A program made the translations under genes and the position numbers. From Flavobacterium sp. 270 (GTDB lineage: Bacteria > Bacteroidota > Bacteroidia > Flavobacteriales > Flavobacteriaceae), in NCBI RefSeq assembly GCF_004368785.1, contig NZ_SODM01000004.1, forward strand, positions 236,521-300,520: a stretch of 64,000 nucleotides of DNA, in the 5' to 3' direction. The notes under the pieces were generated by a model. That model had not been told where the DNA came from, did not search any database, and saw only the letters and a list, made by a program, of their open reading frames with translations. The stretch's first letter is position 1, and each line of letters begins with the position of its first letter. Below are positions 18,287 to 27,193 of the stretch, piece by piece.

Positions 18287-20308
18287 CTAATGCGACATCC
18301 AAACGGTCATTTCTCCTTTTCCTTTATTTCCCCAAGCGAAATATGGAATCAGTTTTACTGATAACGGTTTATTTTCTGTAGCAGAAAGTGGTTTATACAA
18401 GGCGTAATTCCAAGAATTGTTCGATGAAACCTCTGTATTTGCATCAATACTAAGTAAGTTTCTATTGTTTAAAGTAAAAAAGCTGGTTGTAAATTTAGAA
18501 TTTGCATTCAAAATAACATCATTAACACTTGTATTTGCTGGGAGCTGGTCGGATTCTAAACAATAAACAATTGGCCCTCTTTTTACAGCAACCTGATTTT
18601 TAACTTCTTCTACTAAAGGATTTGCCTGCATTAATTCTACCGGCATCGGAAGATTTAATTCTATAACATCACCTTTTTTCCATTTTTGATTTAATTTGTA
18701 ATACGTTCCAGAAATAATTTTATCAGTAATTTTGGAATTATTTACAAAAACTTCTGCACCTGCACTCCAACCCGGAATTCTTAAGAAAAATGCCTGAAGA
18801 TCTTTTGGTGCTTTTATAATTTTCAATGTAATTTTTCCATCCCATGGATAATTCGTCTGTTGTTCAACTTCAAGAATTTCTCCGTTTACTGTTTTTGTAT
18901 TTAATGAATTACTTCCGTATAAATTTACAAACAAACCTTCTTTAGAAAGACTGTAAGCATAATTTCCAACTTCGGCAATTGTTCTGGTAACGTTTGGCGC
19001 ACAGCAGTTTGACAACTTAATATATCCTTCACGTACATTACCCCACCTTTGTTCGAAAGGCAGATCCTTAGAAACATTTAACGGATTGTTGTAAAAGAAT
19101 TTTTCTCCTTCTAAATCTTCTCCAGAAAGAACACTATTATACAAAGCCAATTCTACAATGTCAGCATATTTTGCTTCTCCAGTAATCTGAAGCATTCTCC
19201 AATTCCATAAAACATTTCCAATATTTGCACAGGTTTCTGTATGTGCAGTCGCGTTTGGCAATTGAAAAGGTCGGCCGTAAGCCTGATGAATTTTTTGAAC
19301 TACTGTTGGATCATAAGAAGTTCCATCTGGTGAAACTCCATCGTACAAAGAACCACAACCACCTGTAATATACATTTTGCGATACGTAACATCATTCCAA
19401 ATAGATTCCAGATTATCCAATAATTTCTTTTCTCCAGTTTCCGCATATAAATCTGCAACGCCTGCATAAAGATAATTAGCTCTTACCGCGTGTCCCATTG
19501 CAGTTGTCTGTTGTCTAAACGGAATTCTATCCTGATTATCGTCTGTTCCGTCGTTTGTCGTTCCTTTAATATCGATTAGATTATTTGCTAATTCCAAATA
19601 TTTCGGATCTTTAACTGTTCTATACATTTCGACAATTCCCATATAATGAGAAGGACAGATTGCATTTCTCGCTAATTCTGGTGAAGCTTTTTTATAAAAA
19701 TCATACAAATAATCGGCAACGCCTTTTGCAATATTTAGGAAATTTGTTTTTCCCGTAGCACGATAATGAATGCAGGCTGCAGTCATTAAATGTCCCATAT
19801 TGTATTTCTCAAAACCCAGTTGTTTTTTTACTTCTTCCGGACCTAAAGTTCCCCATCTTTCATCGATTAAAACTGGTGTATGAATATAACCGTCTTTGCG
19901 CTGTACTTTCGCGAAAAGCGCAATTGCTTTATCCATTTCTGCATCCAGTTTTTTATCTTTTGTAACAGCATATACGGCTGCCATTCCTTCAAAAATCTTA
20001 TAAAAATCACCATCATGAAAAGAAGGTCCATCAAATTTTCCTTTCATCAATCCTGCTGCAATTTCAAAATTTTTGTAAGCATGCGAAATAGAATCGTTAT
20101 GATACAACTCCCACATATACGGTAATGTATTTTTGGTTTCTACATCAAATTGTTCTTTCCAAAAACCATTTGTCCATTTTACATCTTGTAGCCCAACGCT
20201 TTGTAATTTAGCATACGGACTTTCTGAATTGGCAACTAATCCTTTATTCTGAGCCATAAAAGCTGTCGAAAAAAGTATTGCTGATAATAGAATGATGTTC
20301 TTTTTCAT
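18287..20308 (-). CDS. GH127-family glycosidase (beta-L-arabinofuranosidase or aceric acid hydrolase type)
   Basis: 673 residues with signal peptide (LLSAILFSTAFMAQ). The (alpha/alpha)6 barrel carries the GH127 signatures HTETCANIGNVLWNWRM and LSNCCAPNVTRTIAEVG; the Glu and three Cys of these motifs form the zinc/nucleophile centre of characterised members. TAMGHAVRANYLYAG is another family landmark. GH127 includes beta-L-arabinofuranosidases and, in the Bacteroides RG-II system, an enzyme acting on aceric acid. With GH140 and GH141 nearby the second activity deserves consideration, but motifs alone do not decide. Operon neighbours are PL1 upstream and CE8 downstream. Confidence 0.92.
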   Translation of the reverse strand: MKKNIILLSAILFSTAFMAQNKGLVANSESPYAKLQSVGLQDVKWTNGFWKEQFDVETKNTLPYMWELYHNDSISHAYKNFEIAAGLMKGKFDGPSFHDGDFYKIFEGMAAVYAVTKDKKLDAEMDKAIALFAKVQRKDGYIHTPVLIDERWGTLGPEEVKKQLGFEKYNMGHLMTAACIHYRATGKTNFLNIAKGVADYLYDFYKKASPELARNAICPSHYMGIVEMYRTVKDPKYLELANNLIDIKGTTNDGTDDNQDRIPFRQQTTAMGHAVRANYLYAGVADLYAETGEKKLLDNLESIWNDVTYRKMYITGGCGSLYDGVSPDGTSYDPTVVQKIHQAYGRPFQLPNATAHTETCANIGNVLWNWRMLQITGEAKYADIVELALYNSVLSGEDLEGEKFFYNNPLNVSKDLPFEQRWGNVREGYIKLSNCCAPNVTRTIAEVGNYAYSLSKEGLFVNLYGSNSLNTKTVNGEILEVEQQTNYPWDGKITLKIIKAPKDLQAFFLRIPGWSAGAEVFVNNSKITDKIISGTYYKLNQKWKKGDVIELNLPMPVELMQANPLVEEVKNQVAVKRGPIVYCLESDQLPANTSVNDVILNANSKFTTSFFTLNNRNLLSIDANTEVSSNNSWNYALYKPLSATENKPLSVKLIPYFAWGNKGKGEMTVWMSH

Positions 20309-20328
20309 TTTGAATATTTTAATTTTTA

Positions 20329-20460
20329 TCTGCTTGATCTGCTAAATTTGCGAGAGTATGTTTTCCCGCAGATTTTGCAGATCAAGCAGATATTCGCAGA
20401 TTTAATTTTAAAAAAAAATCTATTTTAAATCAGCCGAAATTTGTCTAAATCTGCGTGAAA
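20329..20460. repeat. GCAGATTT-family palindromic block
   Basis: CTGCTTGATCTGCTAAATTTG near 20331 faces GCAGATTTTGCAGATCAAGC near 20367, an almost perfect hairpin, followed by a second GCAGATTT unit. It fills the 164-nt gap between GH127 and the large PL1 gene. Confidence 0.8.
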
Positions 20461-20472
20461 CATTTTATATTA

Positions 20473-22914
20473 TTATTTTACGAAGAAGTTAATTGTTCTG
20501 CTCATGGTATCTCCATCTGCATCTTTTACTGTTAATACGAAAGAAGCAAATCCTGCTTCGATAGCCGTAAACTGAACTTCTTTTCCTTTTAAAATTACAC
20601 TGCCATTTTTAAGATCAGAGAACGTATAAACCGGACTTGCCTCAAAGCCTTTGAAATAATCAGAAGCATTTAAAACTGCTTTTTCACCAGATTTAATAAA
20701 GAAATGAGGCTGTGCCAACCATTCTAAATAATTATCTAATTGCGTATAACCGTCTTTATCAGTATCTGAATTAGCATCTGAGAAATCTCCTGCTTTAGAA
20801 TTTTCGTTTAAACTAAAAGCTTTTTCCCACCAATTTGGTAAACCGTCATGATCTGTATCCCAATCTGCTGCGCGAGTTTCAGACGCAAAATTTGGCCATC
20901 CACCAGCATCAGCTTCATTATCAATTAATCCGCCCAGACCACTTTTGCTTCCTTTATAAGTAAAAGTCCCTTTTAGTGTTTCGTCAACAATTCGGTTATC
21001 GTGTTTATCAAAAAACGGCTGATTGGCACCAACATCCGAAAGTACATTTTTAAAAGCTCCTTTTGCCGATTGCGTATTTACATACGATTCGAAAAATGGT
21101 TTGTCAACAAAAGTCTCATAATCAACTTTTTCATTATGCGTGATTGTCGATTTTCTTCCTTTATCCTGAGATTTCTCATCAAAATATCCTGGCATCACAT
21201 TTCCATCAAAGAAATAGCGCTGCATTCCTTTTCCAACACCTTCATGTTGTGCATTCAAAGCCACAAAAATCTTAGTCGAAACGCCTGGTTTGTAAAAATT
21301 GTTTACAAAGTTTACTTCATTAGCACCTCCGTCTGTAGCACGTGCACCCCAGTTATAAACCACATTATTAGTAATATCTACTCTTCCTGTATAGAATCCG
21401 TCACCGCTTAAACCACCGCCAATACTCCAGTTACGACCTTCGTTATGGGCTAATAAATTGTGATGGAAACTTCCGATATCACCGCCAATTGTTGCTGCGT
21501 AACCGTGCATTTTTCCAACTTCGTATTTATCATGTCCTGCAACGTTTAAAGCCTCAGAAATTAAAGTTCTTTGCAATGTAATATGATGTGCACCACGTGA
21601 ACTGAAAGATTCATCGATAGTCCAGCTGATCGAACAGTGGTCAATAATACTATAATTAGCACCTGTAAGTCCCATTCCGTCATACGTTTTTCCGCCACCA
21701 ATACGAACTTTCAAAAATCGAATAACACCATCGTCTCCCGTAAGCCCAATTGGCGCACGCGTGATAGTGATTCCTTCTCCCGGAGCAGTTTGTCCCGCAA
21801 TCGTGATGTAAGGCTGGTTTACGACTAATCTAGAATCCAGTTTAATATCCCCAGAAACATTAAAAACAATAGTTCTTGGCCCTATTTGCTGATTTACTGC
21901 ATCACGCAAACTTCCTGGTCCATCGTCATTAAGGTTTGTAACTTCAATAACTTTTCCTCCTCTTCCTCCTACGGCAAAACGTCCGTATCCTTCAGCATCA
22001 GAAAAAGCCAATTGCGCAGGTTTAAAAGACCATACATTTCCTAAAGTTATATTTCCTTTACTGTCAATTTCGTCAACACGCCAGTAATATGTAGATAAAC
22101 TGTATAAGTTTCCAATTGGAAAAGAAGTTTCAGTCAATTTTCCTTTGAATTCTTTTGAAGATTGATTTGCATTTGCAACAGCATTTTCATTTTCTCCAAA
22201 ATACAATTGATGCGTCACAGCATTTTTAGAAGCGTCCCATTTTAAGATAATATTTTTATCTGCAACGTGTTCGTCTCTATTGGCAGGTATTGGTGTACGT
22301 GCCTGATTCATTAAATTTGGTGTATCGATTTCAAATCCATTGATCACGATTTGCTTTACAACATCTGGATTTGTAGTTGGATCAATTTCAAAACGAACAA
22401 CTACATCTTTTCCTTTTACAGCTGTAAAATTGATGTAAGCCATCGAAGCGTCAATTTTTGCATTAGCTCTCTGACTTGCGTTTACGGTTTCTGCTAATTT
22501 TCCGTTTACGTAAATTTTAATTGGCGAAAAAGTCTTTCCAGTAATAACATCAAAAGCATTGTGAAAAGTTAGCAAAGTGTGTTTTCCTGCTTTTAACCCG
22601 CTGATTTTCATTTCTAAGTTTTCGGCAGTTATCAAGCCGTCACTTCCTAATCTGTTATAATACGGAGCATTCATCCCGACTTTATACCATTTTGATGTGA
22701 AATTTCCTTTTAATTGAAATGCGACATTATTAAAAGTTTTCGAAGCTTCTTTTTGATCATTAACAACCCATGATTCGTAACTTGGATCGTGAACTTCTTC
22801 TAATTTTCTTTGAAAAAAGTCAAAATCGACTTTTACAATTTGTTTATCTGTATTCTGCGCCTGCCCATTTATTGCCATAAGCAAGGCAAATGAGCCAACT
22901 AATTTTTTTATCAT
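20473..22914 (-). CDS. Large PL1-family pectate lyase with N-terminal binding and fibronectin-like domains
   Basis: 813 residues with signal peptide (GSFALLMAINGQAQ). Residues ~20-185 form a beta-sandwich like a carbohydrate-binding module (MKISGLKAGKHTLLTFHNAF), ~195-300 a fibronectin-III-like domain (PIPANRDEHVADKNIILKWD to STYYWRVDEIDSKGN), ~305-650 the PL1 beta-helix (GYGRFAVGGRGGKVIEVTNL, RTIVFNVSGDIKL, YITIAGQTAPGEG, IDHCSISWTIDESFS). Then come Asp-rich calcium repeats (DTDHDGLPNWWEKAFSLNE) and a C-terminal Ig-like domain. It differs from the two shorter PL1 proteins of the susC operon and may be the surface enzyme that cuts large pectin. Starts 16 nt after the DUF5703 stop on the same strand. 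Confidence 0.88.
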   Translation of the reverse strand: MIKKLVGSFALLMAINGQAQNTDKQIVKVDFDFFQRKLEEVHDPSYESWVVNDQKEASKTFNNVAFQLKGNFTSKWYKVGMNAPYYNRLGSDGLITAENLEMKISGLKAGKHTLLTFHNAFDVITGKTFSPIKIYVNGKLAETVNASQRANAKIDASMAYINFTAVKGKDVVVRFEIDPTTNPDVVKQIVINGFEIDTPNLMNQARTPIPANRDEHVADKNIILKWDASKNAVTHQLYFGENENAVANANQSSKEFKGKLTETSFPIGNLYSLSTYYWRVDEIDSKGNITLGNVWSFKPAQLAFSDAEGYGRFAVGGRGGKVIEVTNLNDDGPGSLRDAVNQQIGPRTIVFNVSGDIKLDSRLVVNQPYITIAGQTAPGEGITITRAPIGLTGDDGVIRFLKVRIGGGKTYDGMGLTGANYSIIDHCSISWTIDESFSSRGAHHITLQRTLISEALNVAGHDKYEVGKMHGYAATIGGDIGSFHHNLLAHNEGRNWSIGGGLSGDGFYTGRVDITNNVVYNWGARATDGGANEVNFVNNFYKPGVSTKIFVALNAQHEGVGKGMQRYFFDGNVMPGYFDEKSQDKGRKSTITHNEKVDYETFVDKPFFESYVNTQSAKGAFKNVLSDVGANQPFFDKHDNRIVDETLKGTFTYKGSKSGLGGLIDNEADAGGWPNFASETRAADWDTDHDGLPNWWEKAFSLNENSKAGDFSDANSDTDKDGYTQLDNYLEWLAQPHFFIKSGEKAVLNASDYFKGFEASPVYTFSDLKNGSVILKGKEVQFTAIEAGFASFVLTVKDADGDTMSRTINFFVK

Positions 22915-22929
22915 TTTCTTTTAATTTTT

Positions 22930-25260
22930 TTATTTTAATTTTCTTTTTTCTTCTATTGATTTTCCTAACAGATTTACAATGTCTTTTGTACGTTCTTCAG
23001 GAATAACTTTTATATTTTTTATAGTTCCGTTTGTCAGTTCAGCTTCTATAATTGTATTTTGTGAAGCATGTAATTTAAAATGAACATTCCAATCTTTTGG
23101 CCATGCCGGAAAAAGATAGATTTTTCCATCGGCTTCCTGCAATAACATTTCCTGCATACCAATCATTCCTGATCCGCCCCAATTATGATCCGGAACCCAG
23201 TCAAATCCCGGTCCCCAAAATGCTGGGAATCTTCTTTCTGAATTTGCCATTTTCAGGAGATTGTATTTTTTTGCTTCTTCTGTTAAACCTAATCTTGCCG
23301 AAAAAATATTATCTTGTTTCCACCCAATATGACTTCTGAATTTTATTGCATCCGTATCATAATCCCAAGTGTTTAAAGCCGTTTCTAAATCTGGTTTTCC
23401 AACGCCGTAAATTCCCCACGGATAAACGGGATACAATTGCGGAACTTCCGAATTATTCACACGTTCCCAAGATTTTGCCGGAACTAAAACTTTATGATTT
23501 TCAATTGTTCCAAAATTCAAAGGAGGAATTCTGGTTTGAAATGCTTTTACATATTCAATCTCTTCTTTTGACAGTTCTTTTTGGGAAAGGTTTAACAGCC
23601 CATCTGAAATTATTTTTAAAGCTGAAATTGTACTATTAGAATTATTCGCCATTTTGTAAGTCTCTGCCCCAGACCCCGGAAAAAGAATCAAATGCCCGTT
23701 TCCGTCCAGAGCCTTTCTTCCTCTTTTTTTGGCTAAATATTGATAATGTTCATCAAAAAAACGAAGACAACTGATAATGAATTGATTGTATTTCTGAATA
23801 TCTTCTTTTGCAAATTCTTTTTGCTGTAACATCATTTGACAAAACTCCAAAACCGTATCCCATTCGTATTCCAGCCACGCATTATATTCCATTCCAGGGT
23901 CATAGTTTGTAGGACGCTTCCATTCATATTCGGCGGGATTTGGAAGTCCGAAATTTTCTAATTGTTCCGTAAAAGATGCTCCGTTATGATTCCAATAAAC
24001 CTGACTTCTTAATTCAGCATTTTTTTGAAGACTTAGATAATAATCTAACTGAGATTTCATCATATCAAAATCACCGCCTTTTACCATCGGGAAATAAACC
24101 AATCGCTGGTTTTGCGCCGTCATTGTTCCACCGCCCCAATTCCTGAAATCGGGAGTGAAATTCAAATCTTTATTCGTGTAAACGGGATCAACCGTAAAAA
24201 GTCCGCCGTTGAATTTTGTTGGATATTTTCCATACGCATTGCATCCTAACATGTATCGGAACAACTGATAATTCTGTCCAATTTGATAAACCGAATCTTT
24301 CTCAATCGATTGATTTTTTTGTGTAAAAATAAAACTGCGTTTCCAGAAACTATTCCACCATTTTATTGTGTTTTTTTCAGCTTGTTTCGCTGTGTTTTTA
24401 TTTTCAGCAATCAAAGTTTTCAATCCGTTATTCCAAGTAGAAAAATCAGATTCATTAGTATTTAAATAAATTTCTAATGAATGTTTTTTTGAAGGTTTTA
24501 TACTTGTCATATTAAAACCCTTAAAATCCGTATCCTGATATTTTCCTAAATAAGTTCCGTCTGGTTTTAGATTATCACCATTCATAAATCCACCGAAAGT
24601 AAGATTCGCAATCGGGTTCATCATTTCATTTTTAACCGATTCCATTTTTTGTTGTTTTACAGCAACATCAAAAACAGTCTGTTCACGGTTTCTGTGGTAA
24701 AATTTCACTCCGTTATTTTCAAAAGCAATTGAATCTTTAAAAATAATAAGATCACCCTGAGGCGCCCATTTATAAGAATTCGCATTATTTTCTTTTCCTT
24801 TTGAATGATGGTTCTGATAACGCCAGCTTTCATAAGAAGCCGTCATTTTCACCGGATTTTTACTTTCTAAATCAACATGGATAATTGGTTTAAAAACATC
24901 TACCCAAAGTTTGATTTTGGTATTATTTTGTTCAACTAAAATAAATCCGTCTTTCAGTTTTAATTCCTGATGAAAGCCATTTTTCCCTTCAAACGGATTC
25001 GGCGATAAAGAAATTTTCACACGACCTAATTTCAATAAAGTATTATGCTCATCAAAAGTCCCGCTTCGCGAAAAATAGAAATACAAATCTCCTTTTTCTA
25101 CCCAGACATTCGCACCAATATCTCCGCCACCCAAAGGCATCGATTCTGATGAATTGTTGCTTTGTGTTGTCCAGATTTGGTTGTAATTATCAAGCACAGG
25201 AATTTGTGCTTTGATGCAAAGCGTGGTGAAGAGAAAAAATATTAGTATTAAATTTTTCAT
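22930..25260 (-). CDS. DUF5703-type putative glycosidase ((alpha/alpha)6-barrel, GH95-like)
   Basis: 776 residues with signal peptide (IFFLFTTLCIKAQ). The N-terminal beta-sandwich has SMPLGGGDIGANVWVEKGDL, the start typical of GH95/GH65-like proteins, and LYFYFSRSGTFDEHN. The helical barrel follows (FNGGLFTVDPVYT, FRNWGGGTMTAQNQRLVYFP, LEYEWDTVLEFCQMMLQ), and the C-terminus has PGFDWVPDHNWGGSGMIGMQ before a final beta domain. I assign DUF5703 from memory of this layout. GH95 members hydrolyse alpha-L-fucose or L-galactose linkages, both present in RG-II, but no catalytic residues can be assigned here. Member of operon 2 between the acetylesterase and PL1. Confidence 0.7.
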   Translation of the reverse strand: MKNLILIFFLFTTLCIKAQIPVLDNYNQIWTTQSNNSSESMPLGGGDIGANVWVEKGDLYFYFSRSGTFDEHNTLLKLGRVKISLSPNPFEGKNGFHQELKLKDGFILVEQNNTKIKLWVDVFKPIIHVDLESKNPVKMTASYESWRYQNHHSKGKENNANSYKWAPQGDLIIFKDSIAFENNGVKFYHRNREQTVFDVAVKQQKMESVKNEMMNPIANLTFGGFMNGDNLKPDGTYLGKYQDTDFKGFNMTSIKPSKKHSLEIYLNTNESDFSTWNNGLKTLIAENKNTAKQAEKNTIKWWNSFWKRSFIFTQKNQSIEKDSVYQIGQNYQLFRYMLGCNAYGKYPTKFNGGLFTVDPVYTNKDLNFTPDFRNWGGGTMTAQNQRLVYFPMVKGGDFDMMKSQLDYYLSLQKNAELRSQVYWNHNGASFTEQLENFGLPNPAEYEWKRPTNYDPGMEYNAWLEYEWDTVLEFCQMMLQQKEFAKEDIQKYNQFIISCLRFFDEHYQYLAKKRGRKALDGNGHLILFPGSGAETYKMANNSNSTISALKIISDGLLNLSQKELSKEEIEYVKAFQTRIPPLNFGTIENHKVLVPAKSWERVNNSEVPQLYPVYPWGIYGVGKPDLETALNTWDYDTDAIKFRSHIGWKQDNIFSARLGLTEEAKKYNLLKMANSERRFPAFWGPGFDWVPDHNWGGSGMIGMQEMLLQEADGKIYLFPAWPKDWNVHFKLHASQNTIIEAELTNGTIKNIKVIPEERTKDIVNLLGKSIEEKRKLK

Positions 25261-25270
25261 TTTTACGTTT

Positions 25271-25455
25271 CCTGCAAGGTTTCCAAAACCTTGCAGGTAT
25301 TATTTTTTTGTTTTTCTCCCGCAGATTTAGGAGATTTTGCAGATAATATAATCTGCTCAATCAGCAAAATCTGCGAGAGATAAAATATTAATTATTATCA
25401 CCAAGGAATTTTAAACATCTTCTAAACACCTACAAGGTTTTGGAAACCTTGCAGG
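25271..25455. repeat. Nested palindromes: CCTGCAAGG hairpins flanking a GCAGATTT palindrome
   Basis: Outer hairpins are CCTGCAAGGTTT-CCA-AAACCTTGCAGG at 25271-25297 and CCTACAAGGTTT-TGG-AAACCTTGCAGG at 25429-25455. Between them 25316-25380 is a GCAGATTT-family palindrome (CCCGCAGATTTAGGAGATTT facing AAAATCTGCGAGAG). The whole fills the gap between the DUF5703 gene and the acetylesterase gene. Confidence 0.8.
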
Positions 25456-25466
25456 AGCGCTCAATA

Positions 25467-26891
25467 CTACCATTCATCTGTTCTAAAAGAAGAAACCGGC
25501 AAACCACCCGTACTAAATAATTCCGCTTTCGCGAAATCTTTCCATAAATAACGAACAGCGACTGGCTTCACAACTTTTTTAGAAGTTAAAACCACTGATT
25601 TTCTTCTTAATACGGTTTTAGCCGGATAAAAAACTTTGTCTTCCCCGGCAATTTCAAAACCTAAAACTGCCGCATCATAAGCCGTAATTCCGTTTGGAAC
25701 ATCATCAAAAGAAACCGTTACCGAACCGTCTTTTATCTCCATACTTTTATATTTCGGGCTTTCAAATTCGAAACCTTCAACTCCGTATATTTTTGCTAAA
25801 ACCTGAAATGCCAGACGATTTCCGCCTTTTTCTTTGTCTGTTGGGTGAATGTTATTTTCTTCACCAACATCCATCAAAACAGCCATTCCCGAATTCGGAA
25901 TTTCTGCAGAAGCTTTCAATTGCGCTTCTCTCAAATAAGCCGAATTGTATTTTTCCAGATAATCTTTTGGATGAAAAGAAGCATAATTAAACGGTGCAAT
26001 TTGAGCGAAGTAAAACGGAAAATCGCCTTGTTTCCACAATGCTCTCCAACTGCTTACCATTTTCTTCATTAACTCTTTGTATTCAGAAGCTCTTTCGTAA
26101 TTCGATTCGCCCTGATACCAGATACAGCCTTTGATTCCGTAACCAATTACAGGCGAAAGCATTCCATTAAACAAAGTCGTCGGAACGCGGTTTGGATCTT
26201 TCGCTAATTCTTCTTTTGTGGTCGGAATTTTAGCGCTCGCAAAATCTTTCAGCATTTCCTGATTCATCCATGCTTCCATGCTTGAACCTCCGTATGAAAC
26301 ATGAATCAAACCAACCGGAACATTTAAAACTTCCTGTAAAAGTGATCCAAAATACCAGGCCGTTGCGCTAAAATTAGCAGTTGATTTTGGTGAAGCGATT
26401 TCCCATTTTCCTTCAAAATCATCTTTTGGTTCTAAAACTGTCGCTCTTGGAATGGTTATAAAATGTATGTTTTTATTCGTAGATCTTACGATAATTTCAT
26501 TTCCGTTTTTTACGGGTTGTCCCGGAAAACCTTTCAAAGGCATTTCCATATTCGATTGCCCTGAGCACAGCCAAACTTCGCCAATTAAAATGTTCTTAAT
26601 GGTTACTTTTTCGTTTCCTTCAGCAACTTCAATTGTAAAAGGTCCGCCTGCGGTTGGAGTTTGCAATTCTGTTTTCCATTTACCCGAAGCATCTGCTTTT
26701 GCTTTGTAGATTTTAGAATTCCAAGAGGTTTTTATGGTAAGATTTGCGTTCTTTTCTGCCCAGCCCCAAATTGGTGCATTTGATTTTTGTTGCAACATCA
26801 TATTGTCGGTAAACAATGCCGGAAGTTTGATTTTTGCATTGATTTGGAAGCTTACCAAAACCATTACAATTGCAATAATTGATTTTTTCAT
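25467..26891 (-). CDS. Sialate O-acetylesterase-like carbohydrate acetylesterase (SASA domain)
   Basis: 474 residues with signal peptide (IAIVMVLVSFQINAK). The SASA/SGNH fold shows block I GEVWLCSGQSNMEMPLKGFP with catalytic Ser, KGCIWYQGESNYERASEYK (block III), and MDVGEENNIHPTDKEKGG with the catalytic His preceded by the usual Asp spacing. Family members remove O-acetyl groups from sialate, xylan or pectin. In this operon the likely substrate is acetylated galacturonan or RG-II side chains (acetyl groups occur on RG-II fucose and aceric acid). The N-terminal ~100 residues form a beta-sandwich (APIWGWAEKNANLTIKTSWN). It is separated from GH106 by a 285-nt nested palindrome. Confidence 0.88.
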   Translation of the reverse strand: MKKSIIAIVMVLVSFQINAKIKLPALFTDNMMLQQKSNAPIWGWAEKNANLTIKTSWNSKIYKAKADASGKWKTELQTPTAGGPFTIEVAEGNEKVTIKNILIGEVWLCSGQSNMEMPLKGFPGQPVKNGNEIIVRSTNKNIHFITIPRATVLEPKDDFEGKWEIASPKSTANFSATAWYFGSLLQEVLNVPVGLIHVSYGGSSMEAWMNQEMLKDFASAKIPTTKEELAKDPNRVPTTLFNGMLSPVIGYGIKGCIWYQGESNYERASEYKELMKKMVSSWRALWKQGDFPFYFAQIAPFNYASFHPKDYLEKYNSAYLREAQLKASAEIPNSGMAVLMDVGEENNIHPTDKEKGGNRLAFQVLAKIYGVEGFEFESPKYKSMEIKDGSVTVSFDDVPNGITAYDAAVLGFEIAGEDKVFYPAKTVLRRKSVVLTSKKVVKPVAVRYLWKDFAKAELFSTGGLPVSSFRTDEW

Positions 26892-26906
26892 TTTTATTTT
26901 TTTTTT

Positions 26907-27192
26907 ATTGCCGCTCCCGATAGCTATCGGGATAAAGGATTAAAAAGGATTAATCTTTTATATGTGAAAATCCTTAATCTGTATTTTTTTTGAATTGCCT
27001 CCTGCTTTAGCTGGAGGTTACAAATATTTATCTCAACAAGGCTTTAGCCAAAATGTTCTGTTTGGCTAAAGCCCAATTCTTATCTTTTCTAAACCTCCAG
27101 CTAAAGCAGGAGGCAATTCATATTCTTATGATTTACTACAAATTAAAATCCTTTTTAATCCTTTATTCCAATAGCTATCGGGAGTGGCAAAA
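26907..27192. repeat. Three-tier nested palindrome (about 286 nt) between GH106 and acetylesterase genes
   Basis: Outer arms at 26907-26951 and 27148-27192 (CTCCCGATAGCTATCGGGAT against its near-complement; the GATAGCTATC core is itself palindromic), middle arms at 26991-27019 and 27092-27120 with 29 of 29 matching bases (GCCTCCTGCTTTAGCTGGAGG core), and inner arms GGCTTTAGCCAAA at 27040-27052 and its exact complement at 27061-27073 around an 8-nt loop. No open frame is present. It occupies the whole 302-nt gap, so the gap holds nothing else. Confidence 0.88.
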
Positions 27193-27193
27193 T

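Noticed and set aside
21001..21411. 136-codon open frame on the plus strand
   Set aside because: Antisense shadow of the large PL1 gene, with composition typical of a shadow frame.
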